From Chara braunii (Eukaryota; Streptophyta; Charophyceae; Charales; Characeae), in contig BFEA01000732.1 in assembly GCA_003427395.1 (NCBI GenBank), positions 93,478 through 131,500 of the forward strand: a DNA stretch of 38,023 nt, read 5' to 3'. Position numbers and translations under genes: made by a program. The notes beneath the pieces were generated by a model, which saw only the letters and a list, made by a program, of their open reading frames with translations, had not been told where the DNA came from and made no database searches. Positions 10,445 to 20,800 of the stretch are shown here, piece after piece. How positions within the stretch are numbered: the first letter of the stretch is position 1; each line of letters starts with the position of its first letter.

Positions 10445-11034
10445 CCGATTTCTGTTCCGCGAGATTTTCGGCGCGATGACAATGAGGGGTCCTAAGATGG
10501 GAAGGTTGGGCCAATTACGGGAGATCGGGATTAAAGGGAAATTGCATCAGTGTCCTCGCTTCTTTATCTTTTTGCGTCACTTCTTTTCGGATGGCAGGGT
10601 TCAGGGCCGGGCAAGTCCCGAGATGGCCGATTGAGTGGCTGTCGCGCCGACCAGGCGCGATTAGTAATGGTTGACGTCGCTTCTTTTCTGTGCTGTTGTC
10701 GGATTTAGGCGCGGAGGTCGCGCGGGAATTTCGCTTCGTTCTTTTTGAATTTCTTTTGCGAATCTTGTCGAGCCCCTGATGACTCTCAGAACTTCAGATT
10801 TTCTTTTTGGAATTTGTGTCTCTTTTTGCATTAGCTAGGAATTTAGGAATTTGGGATTTCTTTTGCTGCGCGACACCTTTGCTTACGCGCTCCTTTTTGC
10901 GGCTGCATCGGCGCCCTTAATCTTGCAAGTAACTGTAATTTTGGGCAAGCGCCATTGTAACTGTATCTTTCTTCTTGAGCTTCGTCTTTCCCGCCCTCTC
11001 TCTTCCTTCTTGCTGAGTCTGGGTAGCCCGCGGG

Positions 11035-11098
11035 CTGCATGATCGGACCGATGCGTGGAGAGTGGCAAAGTCCCCCACGCCGCGGTCTGGCCATGCAG
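11035..11098 (+). ncRNA. Conserved hairpin in LTR-like unit 1
   Basis: CTGCATG at the 5' edge pairs with CATGCAG at the 3' edge. Inside, GACCG pairs with CGGTC and GCGTGG with CCACGC, leaving a loop of about 16 nt, for 18 Watson-Crick pairs in all. The second unit has the same structure with one compensatory change. It lies about 75 bp upstream of the TATA-like box. Whether it acts as RNA or as DNA (for example in U3) is unknown. Confidence 0.55.
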
Positions 11099-11167
11099 AA
11101 CGTAGGTGTTCCCTCCCCTAATCCTCTTTCTAAGTCCTTGCAATTCCATGTTCTTCGCGCATGCATG

Positions 11168-11176
11168 CACGCTATA
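11168..11176 (+). promoter_or_regulatory. TATA-like box of LTR-like unit 1
   Basis: GCTATAAAT is preserved in both units (second copy at about 13990), preceded by GCATGCATGCAC and followed by CTCTCTTAACCA. This is a reasonable Pol II core promoter for an LTR; the start site is not determined. Confidence 0.4.
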
Positions 11177-11440
11177 AATTTCAGATGCGCGAATAGATAG
11201 CTCTCTTAACCAATTGTTGGAAGCTCGGGGAGCGTAATTAGTGAGGGTCGGCTCGCGAGCGAAGTAAGAGGTCAGTTGAAGTGGGAGTCGGGCGACTCGA
11301 CGCCCGACGAGCTGGTGCCAAACGCGCGAGGTTGACGCGGGCCACGACGGACTGTGGGCGCGGGTGAACCTGACGAGCGCGGGAGGACTAAGCGGGGTGA
11401 CGACTTCGTGGGTTGGTGCGTGACAACGGACTGTCCTCAT

Positions 11441-11441
<1 letters not shown>

Positions 11442-11516
<75 letters not shown>

Positions 11517-11535
11517 NAAAGAAAACCAATGAAAT

Positions 11536-11611
<76 letters not shown>
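11442..11611 (+). repeat. GA/CT microsatellite
   Basis: Two long runs of (GA)n are separated by a short non-repeat stretch that contains an N at 11517. The homologous place in unit 2 (about 14256-14273) has only a short run, so the tract expanded in unit 1 or contracted in unit 2. Long Arg/Glu or Ser/Leu open frames over it are artefacts of the repeat. Confidence 0.95.
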
Positions 11612-11614
<3 letters not shown>

Positions 11615-12281
11615 GAGAGTTGAGGTTGATGGACGTGGGTTTGCACTTTCTTCGTCGTTCCTTTTTCATCTCTGTATATAAGTTTTGATCTCGGATTCCG
11701 GCGAAGCACCCATTTTTGTTTTTGGAATATTTTGTTTTGGTCTTATCTACACGTGTTTTGCGATTGATCTTGATCTCGTCTACTGTGTGTCTTCGCGGGA
11801 TGAATGGATTCTCCTTGTGAATGTATGAATAATATGCTTGTTGCAGCCTTTCTCGTTTTCGCTCATGTTTTATGACAAATAAGGATTTGATGCATGCTCA
11901 CTTGCATGAGTATGGATAGACTGTAGATTAGGGAATTGCTGAATGATGGGATGTGCCACGCGGCGGTTTGGCATATAAGGTTAGGAATCTGTCCATTTTC
12001 CTGTTGTCCTTTTTTATCACCTTTGTTTGATGCTTGATTTGCTGACGACGCGGTATGATCTTTGATGCTGATGCGATCCGAGTACCGACGGACACCTCGT
12101 GAGGACACGTGTAAGTGCGATTCGACCTGCGCATCCTATACGTGCCCACACGTGGCGATCAGACGTACGGGGAATTCTTCCTTCGCGCACCTGGCTGAAG
12201 GGAATTTCCCGGCGACATATCGAAAAGTCCCTTCGCTGGTTAAATGCGAACGGAAGAATCTCGCTACCCCGCGATGACAAG

Positions 12282-12824
12282 ATGCCGAGCTCCTGGGACT
12301 CGGAGTACTTCGACCCTTGGGTGAGGGAGTGTATTAGGCAAAGATACCTGGAATTCCCCTGCCTAACCGAGAATCGATTGTGCCCCAGGGAATTTCACTG
12401 CGCCGTAACCAGCGATCCGAGGTGCCCCGATTACCCAGCTACGGATAACACCCAGTACTTCATATCCCCCGGCTTCGTCGTTATCACTACCAATTTCCCT
12501 CCCTTCCGTCTCCTCCTCCCGTATCATCAGCTCACGGTGGTCCCATGGAGCTCCATAGCCCCATATTGGCCCCGCACGCCTTGTGGAAATTGTCGGCGAG
12601 GCGGGAACCGACGACTCGACGAGCCCCTGAAACCAAAGGGCCTAACCAAAGCACGAGACGACAAAAGCCACGTGTATGCACCCAAAGGACCGACTCATTG
12701 GGATCACAATCATCCCGGGTGGGCCTCTCACCGAACCTTCGCCCCCAAAACATACCAAGCGGACGGCCTTGAACGGCCCGCACATGCCATCGGCCCTATG
12801 ACCGGAAATAACTCGCCCCCTTAA
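12282..12824 (+). CDS. Conserved ORF carried by LTR-like unit 1
   Basis: I do not recognise this family. I chose ATG 12282 because an aligned ATG exists in unit 2 (14946); the frame is open further upstream, but similarity there is weaker. The conserved part is about 105 residues: an EYF.PW segment, then PCLTENRL.PREF.CA, SDPRC, YFISPGFVVI.TNFPPF.LLLPYHQL, and APYWPRTPCGNCRR. Four conserved Cys, two in a C-x2-C pair, suggest metal binding, which is inference. Most differences from the unit 2 copy are at synonymous positions. The C-terminal 70 residues after CGNCRR diverge and are Pro-, His- and Lys-rich. It could be an ORF captured in the LTR or a decayed element gene. Confidence 0.5.
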   Translation: MPSSWDSEYFDPWVRECIRQRYLEFPCLTENRLCPREFHCAVTSDPRCPDYPATDNTQYFISPGFVVITTNFPPFRLLLPYHQLTVVPWSSIAPYWPRTPCGNCRRGGNRRLDEPLKPKGLTKARDDKSHVYAPKGPTHWDHNHPGWASHRTFAPKTYQADGLERPAHAIGPMTGNNSPP

Positions 12825-13853
12825 CCATATTGCATCTATGCCCCTAAAACTTTGCCACAGGAGATCTCAGTTCCGACCTGGGACTCCACCCCCACTTTCC
12901 CAAAAATCCTTGGCACACCCCTTTTCGCACTTCCAGACCCACATCCCACTCCGATCAGGAAGTCGCGCTGGGTGCGAGGTTAGGGCGTCACAACTGTCCA
13001 ATACTATCTTATTCCCTGTCGAGCTCTCCCAGGCCTCACACTCCCACCTGGCTAGGTTACAGAGCAACACGACTCGCCCCAGCTCCGGCCAGCGTCGTCC
13101 CAACAGCTACTCCTGGTTGTCCCTTAGAATGCTCACCCCAAAGCATCGGATTCCCCAAATCTCTCTACCAGGCCTCACGCTCCTACAATCAGCAGGTTGT
13201 GACGAACCAATTTCCGCATCGCGCGACTTTCTATGAGGTGGCGATGAAGGGTCCTAAGCTGGGAAGGATGGGCCAATTACGAGAGATTGGAATGGATGGG
13301 AAAATTGCATCGATGTCCTCGCTTCTTCACCTGTTTGTCGGTTCTTTTTCGGATCGCTGGGTTCGGGTCGGGTGAGTCCCGGGACAAGCGATCGATTGAT
13401 TGGTGGGCTGTGCCTGCGGCGCGCCGCCGTGCGCGCGATTAATAAATATTGACGTCGCTTCTTTTTGTTTCAGGCTCGGAATTTTTAGGCGCGGACATCG
13501 CGCAGGAATTTTGCTTCGTTCTTTTTGAATTTATTTTTTGAATTCTTTTTTGGATCTTATCGAGCCCCGATGGCTCTCAGAATTTCGGACTTTCCTCTCG
13601 CAACTTGTACTTTTCGCTTTTTTCTGTATTAGATGGGAATTTATGAATTTTGCAATTAGGATCGTCTTTTGTCGTGTGGCGCTTTTGCTTACGCGCTTTT
13701 TAGTGCGGCTGCAACGAAACTCTGATTAGTCGGCGCCTTTAATCGTGTGTGTAATTGTAATTTTGGGCGGGCGCCATTGTAACTGTATCTTTCTTCTTGT
13801 GCTTCGTCTTTCCTGCCTTTGCTTCTTCTTGTTTTGTATAGACAGCTCGCAGA

Positions 13854-13917
13854 CTGCATGATCAGATCGATGCGTGGAGAGCAGCTACGTCCCCCACGCC
13901 GCGATCTGGCCATGCAG
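13854..13917 (+). ncRNA. Conserved hairpin in LTR-like unit 2
   Basis: It has the same 64-nt length and fold as the hairpin at 11035-11098. The outer stem CTGCATG/CATGCAG and inner stem GCGTGG/CCACGC are unchanged; the middle stem is GATCG/CGATC instead of GACCG/CGGTC, so a C-G pair became T-A. The loop differs freely (AGAGCAGCTACG versus AGAGTGGCAAAG). Confidence 0.55.
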
Positions 13918-14945
13918 AACGTAGGGGTTCCCTCTCCTGATCTTCCTTCTAAGTCCTTGTAATTCCGTGTTCTTCGTGCATGCATGCACGCTATAAATTC
14001 CGGCTGCGCGATTAGTTAGCTCTCTTAACCAGCTATTGGCAGCTCGGGGTAGCACGATCAATGAAGGTCGGCTCACGAGCGAAGTAGGAGGTGAGTTGAA
14101 GTGGGAGTCGGGCGACCCGACGAGCTGGTGCCAAACGCGCGGGGTTGACGCAGGCCACGACGGATTGTGGGCGCGGGCGAACCTGACGGGTGCGAGAGGA
14201 CTAAGCGGGGTGACGACTTCGTGGGTTGGTGCGCGACGAGGGACTGTCCGCATCAGAGAGAGAGAGAGAGAGGAAGAGGGAGTTGAGGTTGATGGACACG
14301 GATTTGCGGTTTCTTTTGTCTTTTCTCCCTCTCTGCTGGTGTATATAAATTTTGATTTCGGATCCGGGCGATTTGCCCGTTTTTGTTTTTCGGAATCCGG
14401 ACATGTTTTTTCGCTCACACTTGTCTTTGCGATTTCCATCTCGGATATGGTGTGTGTATGTTGAATGAATGGATGAATGGATGCTATGTCTGCTGCTGGT
14501 CCTTATGCCTGATCCTTGCCTTTGCTTCTTGCCCTGATGCACTCGTGAATAGGGTAGGAATTTTGCGTAGTCATCAATGCTGTTTTCATTTTTGCTTATC
14601 TTTTGATTGAGCTGTTGTGGTTGTTGCATCTTGCATAATCGTAAATTACGGAATGATTAGCTAATAGGGTAGTTGTTTGCCCAGAAACCAGCGAACGCCT
14701 TGTAGGGACGCTCGTAAGTACGATCTGCCCTGCGCACTATACACGACCAAACCACACATAACAAGGCTAACGACTGCAGAAATTGTCTGATTGAATGTGG
14801 CCACTCCGCGTCTGCAACGAAGCCATCATCCCGTGTGAACACGTGTAAGCGTGAGTCGACTCGCGCGGCCTGCACGTGCTCGCACGCGGTGATCGCCATC
14901 GGTGAGGACACACCCTTAGGAATCTCGCAGCTCTACGATGACATA

Positions 14946-15350
14946 ATGACACGCTCTGAGAGCTCCGAGTCGTTGTACGGCCCGGAATACTTCACCCCTT
15001 GGATAGAAGAGAGCCTCCGACAGAGATTCCCCTGCCTAACGGAGAATCGACTGTATCCTAGGGAGTTTCAATGCGCCACAACCAGCGACCCCCGGTGCTC
15101 TGATTTCCCCACTTCAGACCACACCCATTACTTTATTTCCCCCGGTTTCGTCGTTATCTCCACTAACTTCCCTCCCTTCTGTCTTCTCCTCCCGTACCAT
15201 CAACTCAGGGTCGTCCCGAGGAAAGCCATAGCCCCATACTGGCCCCGCACGCCCTGCGGAAATTGTCGGCGACGCGGCAATCAGAGAGCCCCGGGAACCC
15301 AAGGGCCTAACCCGAGCGTATACCGACCAGCGCCACGTGGCGACGTCTGA
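14946..15350 (+). CDS. Conserved ORF carried by LTR-like unit 2
   Basis: This is the homologue of the ORF at 12282-12824. The ATG is at 14946, followed by a Ser/Glu-rich start and then the same core (EYFTPW, FPCLTENRLYPREFQCA, YFISPGFVVISTNFPPF, APYWPRTPCGNCRR). It stops about 25 residues after the CGNCRR motif, where unit 1 reads on. In the aligned core, third-position changes dominate (for example GATCCGAGG versus GACCCCCGG, both Asp-Pro-Arg). That argues for past selection on the protein; the function is unknown. Confidence 0.5.
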   Translation: MTRSESSESLYGPEYFTPWIEESLRQRFPCLTENRLYPREFQCATTSDPRCSDFPTSDHTHYFISPGFVVISTNFPPFCLLLPYHQLRVVPRKAIAPYWPRTPCGNCRRRGNQRAPGTQGPNPSVYRPAPRGDV

Positions 15351-15657
15351 CGGACTGACTCATCGGAACCACCCACACCCCGGAGGGACCCCTTAACGAA
15401 CCGCCGTCCTCAAAACAGATGGATCGCACGGTCTTGAATGACCCGCGCATGCCATCTGCCTTATGACCAGAAGCGGTCCCTCCTTTTTGCCAAATTGCAC
15501 CCGTGCCCCTGAAAAACTCTGCCACAGGAGATCTCAGTTCTGACCTGGGACTCCACCCCCACTTTCCAAAAATCCCTGGCACACCCCTTTTCGCACTTCC
15601 AGGCCCACATCCTTCTCCGATCAGGAAGTCGCGCTGGGCGTGACGTTGGGCGTCACA

Positions 15658-16159
15658 AGGTTACCGGACATACCACAGTGGTACCATGGAACTCCATAGC
15701 TCGCTATTGGCCCCGCCCACCGTGCGAGGATTGCCAGCGGTACCGGGCATACCGGGCTCGGGGACTCATCCGACGAACTCGAACCGAAGCCAAGCAGCGA
15801 CTACACAGTCTCCGTTTACAACCCGCCTCGTCGGAATCCGAGGCTTGTTACGAGCGGCGCCGAAAACTGTTCGGCCGACGCGACAGCCACGGTGTCCCAC
15901 CGATCCACCAAACAAGGGACCGACCGAGGCGATGCAACTGGCAAAGACCATAGCCCCCCCCCGAAGACGGAACGCCAGATACAATCCGTGCGAACCATCT
16001 TGCACCATTGTCCCTAAAACTCGCCACAGGAGATCTCAGTTTCGACCTGGGACTCCACCTTCACTTTCCTAAAATCCTTGGCACACCCCTTTTTTTGAAC
16101 TTCCAGGCCCCCATCCCACTCCGATCAGGAAGTCGCGCTGTGCGTGAGGTCGGGCGCCA
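15658..16159 (+). mobile_element. Partial third LTR-like unit
   Basis: This matches the right-hand part of the other units: GTGGTACCATGGAACTCCAT corresponds to the VVPW region of their ORF, followed by a diverged ORF tail (PPCEDCQRYR). The shared block CCACAGGAGATCTCAGTT to GGAAGTCGCGCTG and an altered ending GGGCGCCACA follow. It begins at the AGGT that flanks the solo LTR and ends where LINE C sequence starts. It is likely the remainder of an older LTR. Confidence 0.6.
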
Positions 16160-17000
16160 CAGCGATTCTTCGATATCAGAAAAAGCATGGGCTCACCAAG
16201 CCCCCGCCTGACTTCAATGCTTTATGGAAATCATTGAAGCAGATCCCCTCACAGAAACAAGCTGGGTTAATGTGAGCTCAGTCTTTGGAGATAATCCCCT
16301 CGGCTGTCTGCATAAACTATAGAGGTATGGAGTTGAATCTGACATGTCAGCGCTGTAACTGGGGCTGGGAAACATCAGAACACATTTGGCTAGTCTGTCC
16401 ATTAGCAGTTGAAATATGGCATTGGTGGAAACTTCAGTGGGAGGAAGGGGGGAACAAAGAGTGGGAATGGACTGATGATTGGATAGTGTCGGCTACTCTT
16501 CCCCCCGGTGCTAAATGGGGAGATGCTTGGGCTTATTCGGCACTTGTATGTAGAGGGTTGATAATGGAGACTATTTGGAAAGCGCGCAACGCTATGGTGT
16601 TTCAGAATGACAAGTGGTCCTTTCAACATCAGAGACAATTAATCTTGAACTCGCTCAGACTGACAATTCTGGTAGACTGGAGGCGATCCATACAGAAGGC
16701 AGGAGGGGGCCTGCAGTGGTTTCGGAAACGTTGGACTCGGAGGAACGTCCTAGCGTCAGTAAGTCCAGAAGGTTGCCTCAGTATTGCCAAATGGTTGACT
16801 TGAGATGAAAGAAGGCCTCTTTGATATGTTTGTCTTACTGAGCATTTGGTTTGTTGGTATAGGATCTTTTTTAAGGTCCGACATGGTTTTATGCAGAGAC
16901 TTACAACTTGGCTGGGCATACCCTGTTGTTGTCCTCTGAGGTGCACAGTACGCATTTTTAAAGTGTAATAGTAAAAAAAAAAAAAAGAAAAAAAAAAAAA
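16160..17000 (+). mobile_element. LINE C, 5'-truncated L1-type element
   Basis: Only the C-terminal end of ORF2, a short 3' UTR and a poly(A) tail (16973-17000, one G interruption) remain. The 5' junction follows the LTR-like ending GGGCGCCACA. Extreme 5' truncation with a poly(A) tail is typical of target-primed reverse transcription. I could not find a convincing target duplication. Confidence 0.75.
16165..16803 (+). pseudogene. LINE C ORF2, C-terminal zf-RVT remnant
   Basis: The frame begins near the junction and contains FNALWKSLKQIPSQKQAGL, an in-frame TGA at 16273-16275 where a Trp (TGG) would fit the alignment with LINE A, then CQRCNWGWETSEHIWLVCP. The latter is the C-x2-C ... H-x4-C zinc motif of zf-RVT, followed by the usual W-rich tail to a TGA at 16801. 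No RT or endonuclease remains. It is related to but clearly diverged from LINEs A and B. Confidence 0.8.
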
Positions 17001-17301
17001 CAAGTCTGACGGCAAGGCCCCTCAAGAACTGTGAAGAACCACTGGCCCAGCCCACCCCTAGCCCGAACCCTGTCTGGCTTGTCCCCTGCGTTCTGCATCT
17101 TGACCCCTGTTCCAGGTGCAGAGCATAAGGTCCAGACAGTTGCAGGGCCTGATATGCCTGATGCTTCCCTCGTGACTGCTGATCAGGCCAGGCCCCAACT
17201 TGTAGACCTCTTGACTGCCTCAGCCCTGCGAAGAATGGCTGGGTTGCCCCGCCCAGGTGTATGCAGAAGACAGCCTTATTCAGAGAACAACTTTACTTTC
17301 C

Positions 17302-17383
17302 GATGATTACAACTGGATTTGAACATCGGTCTCTATTTCGACAGCTCATGGGAATACCAACTGAGCTAGGGCCGTCTGTCCGT

Positions 17384-17385
<2 letters not shown>
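17302..17385 (-). mobile_element. tRNA-derived SINE head
   Basis: Read on the - strand, the sequence begins like a tRNA: TAGCTCAGTTGG (17368-17357) matches a Pol III A box, with a D-arm GCTC...GAGC. GTTCAAATCC (17324-17315) matches a B box at normal spacing. The acceptor stem does not close, so it is not a functional tRNA. The sequence continues without coding capacity towards 17001, which may be the SINE body. Its head sits directly against the poly(A) end of LINE A. Confidence 0.6.
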
Positions 17386-17420
<35 letters not shown>

Positions 17421-17859
17421 CTGTAAAACCTTCTGCATATAAATTACCAATGATAATTGAGGCCGGGGTCCTCACAGTCTACCCGGAAAAAACAGGCTGG
17501 GAGCATTACCCAGTTTTGCTTACGGGGCCCTGCCCCGCAGGAGACCAACCCCCCCGACTCAGATGCCAGAAAACTTTCATCAAACTCACCCAACTTTCCT
17601 ACCCTGAGGACAAGTTCTGGTATCCAGCTCCAACCTTACCCCTAAGTCGGGGAACGGAACCCATTAGTTCCCAGCATTTTGTCGGTCGGTGCTCCCTCCT
17701 GCCCCACCTTCCCACCTTCGACTGCCTTCCTACAGCGGAAAAACTAACCGAGCACCCAGATAGTTACTCAGCACTTAGTAGCCAAGTGTCCAATTTTACC
17801 TTTCCCTGTTCCACTCTGGCCAGGCGGCCCTGTGCCGCCCAAGTTTCTGTTAACCAGAG

Positions 17860-20800
17860 TTAACCGCTGCCTTTCTGCTGCGACGTTGTAACTTTCCATC
17901 TCCAGTCACTCTTGATGTTGCGCCTGATATGCTGTTTCACTGCGCTCTTGATTGTCTTGTCCGATAGATAGCGTCCTTCAAAGACATTTCTGTTTCTGAC
18001 CTCCCAGATGACCAGAAATAGACATGATCTGATTGCCTGGGCTACATAGCCCCAGCCCTTCTCCAGGGCGAAGGTGCTTGGGACTCCCCCTAGCAAGATC
18101 CATCGGTCATCCCAGGGGAAAGCCGGGCCGCTGATGCGAGCCCATTGATCTACCCACCAGGCCCAGATTCTGCGGGATAGGGGGCATGATAGCCACAAGT
18201 GAGCTGTTGTCTCTGGCGGTCCTTTGCACCTTGTGCACTGTTCTTGGATCTTCATGCCTCGTTCGATCAACCACAGAATCGATGCTGCTCTTTGGATCGG
18301 GATTTTCTGTAACTGCTGCCAGCATCTCAATATATCACTGTGGATCTCCTCTGATGGGGTGGTAATGACCTTCGTCCATCTGCTAACAGCAACTGATATT
18401 GGCTGCCTTTCTGGAGCAAGAAGTTCGTATCCTCCTGCTGAGGTGTAGTCTGTCAGCCATGCCTCACTGCACAATTTCTGTGAGCCCCTCCAGGAACAGA
18501 GTCTCGGGTCTATCCTTAGCATCCTGATTGGAGTCCCATTCGCCCAAACAGAACACGACCAGGATCCCTCTTCATCACAGCTCTCCCGAACTCTGACCTG
18601 TGTCAGGTTTCCCAAGGGTCTGCTTAAGGCTTGGGATGATTCTTCCTCGTGCCGCTGCAATACACCTGACCTCGAAGTCTGCTTCCAGGCCTGAAAGGAC
18701 CTGGATCCGTTGATATTCACTGTTAAGATCTTCCAAAATACCTTGGGCTGCTCCAAGCTCAGTTCATGTGAGTTCTGAACAAGCCAGGTCCCCGGAGGGG
18801 GGATACCTGCTGGGCTGAGCAGGTATTCCCACTCCGGGGGGATGGCAGTCCTAATTAGGACTGCTCTTTCCTCGATGTGACCTAACCTACCTAATTTACA
18901 TCGCACTCCTTCCAGGCTACTCCATTGTCCCGTTAGTTCATTCCTCAGGTCTGCTACCCTCAAAACACCTCTTTCAATCCCTTGTCTGCCGAAGGCTGCT
19001 GTTTCCGAGCCTGCTGAGAAGGAGCGTCCGTTAGGGTCTCTTATCGCCGGGTTGTCGAACAGTGGTTGCAGGAGGACCTCCTCCTTTGTGACTGGTGGTA
19101 TCCATTGTCGTGGGTCAACTTTCTTCCATGCTGTTAGGACATCTCGCCAGAAGGGAGAGGAGGTGTGTCTCCTTAGATACGAGTCTAGAAGAACACAGGT
19201 CCATACATCGTTTACCCGAGGCAGTTGCCAGTCTTTGGCCAGAATCTGTTCTGCTAATAGAATCCAGTGGTCTTCAGTGGAGCTGGTCATTGCTTTGGTT
19301 ACCCATTTTGCCAGCATTGCTGTGTTCTGGTTGGCTGGGTCCAGCAGTCCTAACCCGCCCTGCGATCTGGGGTAACATATGAGTTTCCATGCTACTTTAG
19401 AAATGAATCCCTCCCCCTCCTTACCGAGTGGCTTCCAAATAAACTTCGCTGCTACCCTGCGAATTACCTTAACCAAGCGCTTGCCTAGGGCCCTCACCGT
19501 TCCCACGAACCAGAGTAAAGCAAACAGGGCCACGTTTGTGACCAGAGCGACAAGTGTAGGGCTGGTCCCTAGACTGCGACCCGCTGCAATATCCGTTGCT
19601 GTAATAAGTCATTCTGAGCGTCTGCACATTTTCCTAGAGTCACCTGTACTCCTAGGTACCTTTCTGAGTCACCGTTGGTTACTCTTTTCATGCCCCATTC
19701 CACTACTAGGACATAGTTCTCGGGGAGAAAGTAGATCGATTTAGACCAGTTAACAGCTGCTTCTGAAAGGCTGGCATACTCCATCAGACATGACTTCAGG
19801 GATCCCAGCGACTCGGTCGTGTTCTTTGAGATAGCCATCAGGTCGTCCGCTAGGGCTTTTACCTTACACTCTTCGTGTTGGACCTGCAGGCCCCTGATAT
19901 GGGGGTGAAACTTTATGTTACAGATCAGCACTTCAAGCTGTATCACGAACAGAAGTGGGGCGAGGGGACATCCTTGCCTCAAGGATCTCGTCAAGGCAAA
20001 TGGACTGGAGATGTGTCCGTTTACTGCGACCGAGGCCGTTGAGTGTACATACATTACCGCTACCCAGCGGCAGAAACTGGGGCCAAAACCCAGAGTTTTC
20101 AAGGTCGTCAGTACATAGGCCCAATTTACACGATCACACGCCTTCTCTAGGTCTAACAGCAGCACTGCTACATCTAGATTTTCCTGGTGCACCATTCTAA
20201 GGATTCAATTGCTGTCACAATGTTGTCAAAGATTGATCTACCTCTTACGAATATTGCCTGATCCCTCCCCACTAGGTCTGGTAGGTACCTACCTAGTCTG
20301 TTTGCCAACAACTTTGCTAATATCTTGTATGATACATTGAGAAGCGAAATCGGCCTCCAGTTTCTGATTTCAGACTTTTCCCCTTTCTTATACATGATCG
20401 TGATGATACCATGGGACATAGCTCGTGATAGGTCTCGTTGTAGATCTTGGCTAGGTGTGGAAATAGTGATTTCCCATGTTAAAGATAAAATTCAACAGGG
20501 AGGCCATCCCCCCCTGGAGATTTACCTTTTGCCATGCAGCCTACTGTAGTAACAATTTCCTCCTCTGTTACCGGCCTATCAAGGTCCAGAGTCCTATGCG
20601 GGGGTAGTCTGACTGCAATTCTGTCCCAATGTGGAGAGTTTTCCGCCAGGTTAGTCTCGGGTGACTCCTCTAGCCTTCTTGAGGTTAGTATGTCCTTGAA
20701 GTACAGTGCAGAGCTTCCGGTACGAAAGGATGGTTGAGTTGCCTCATGGACTGTGCCGCTCGCCTCGGTAGGAGTCTTTGGAAAGACTCCTTTGTCATCC

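Larger units (their letters stand above)
10445..12992 (+). mobile_element. LTR-like unit 1, possibly the 3' LTR of the gypsy copy
   Basis: This unit is repeated at 13198-15657 along almost its whole length with the same order of landmarks: GGGTCCTAAG near the start, a 64-nt hairpin (11035-11098), a TATA-like CTATAAAT (about 11170), the run TGGTGCCAAACGCGCG (about 11311), a GA microsatellite, an ORF, and the ending GGGCGTCACA. It follows the gypsy integrase and extra ORFs, where a 3' LTR should be. Its left boundary is degenerate: homology to unit 2 starts around GAACC near 10445, but the TGTGACG start of unit 2 is not preserved. About 2.5 kb is long for an LTR. Confidence 0.55.
13198..15657 (+). 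mobile_element. LTR-like unit 2, solo-LTR candidate (2.46 kb)
   Basis: It starts TGTGACG and ends CGTCACA, so it has perfect 7-bp terminal inverted repeats and canonical TG...CA ends. AGGT lies directly before (13194-13197) and directly after (15658-15661), a plausible 4-bp target duplication. No protease, RT or integrase lies within or between the units, so it fits a solo LTR. The interior is colinear with unit 1 (hairpin, TATA-like box, GA tract, ORF). Confidence 0.6.

Noticed and set aside
11311-11330. TGGTGCCAAACGCGCG as a tRNA primer-binding site
   Set aside because: It starts with TGG and is conserved in unit 2, but it is inside the repeated unit rather than just after an LTR end, and I cannot match it to a tRNA without a search.
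11354-11709. Long Arg/Glu and Ser/Leu open frames on both strands
   Set aside because: These are translations of the GA/CT microsatellite, which lacks stops in most frames.
10843-14439. - strand open frames in both LTR-like units that align with each other (MHARRT...)
   Set aside because: Similarity follows from the DNA repeat itself; the copies differ at all codon positions and the compensatory hairpin lies within them. No coding signal is seen.
17302-17385. Functional tRNA gene
   Set aside because: A and B boxes are present, but the acceptor stem does not pair and the anticodon arm is poor. A SINE head is a better reading.
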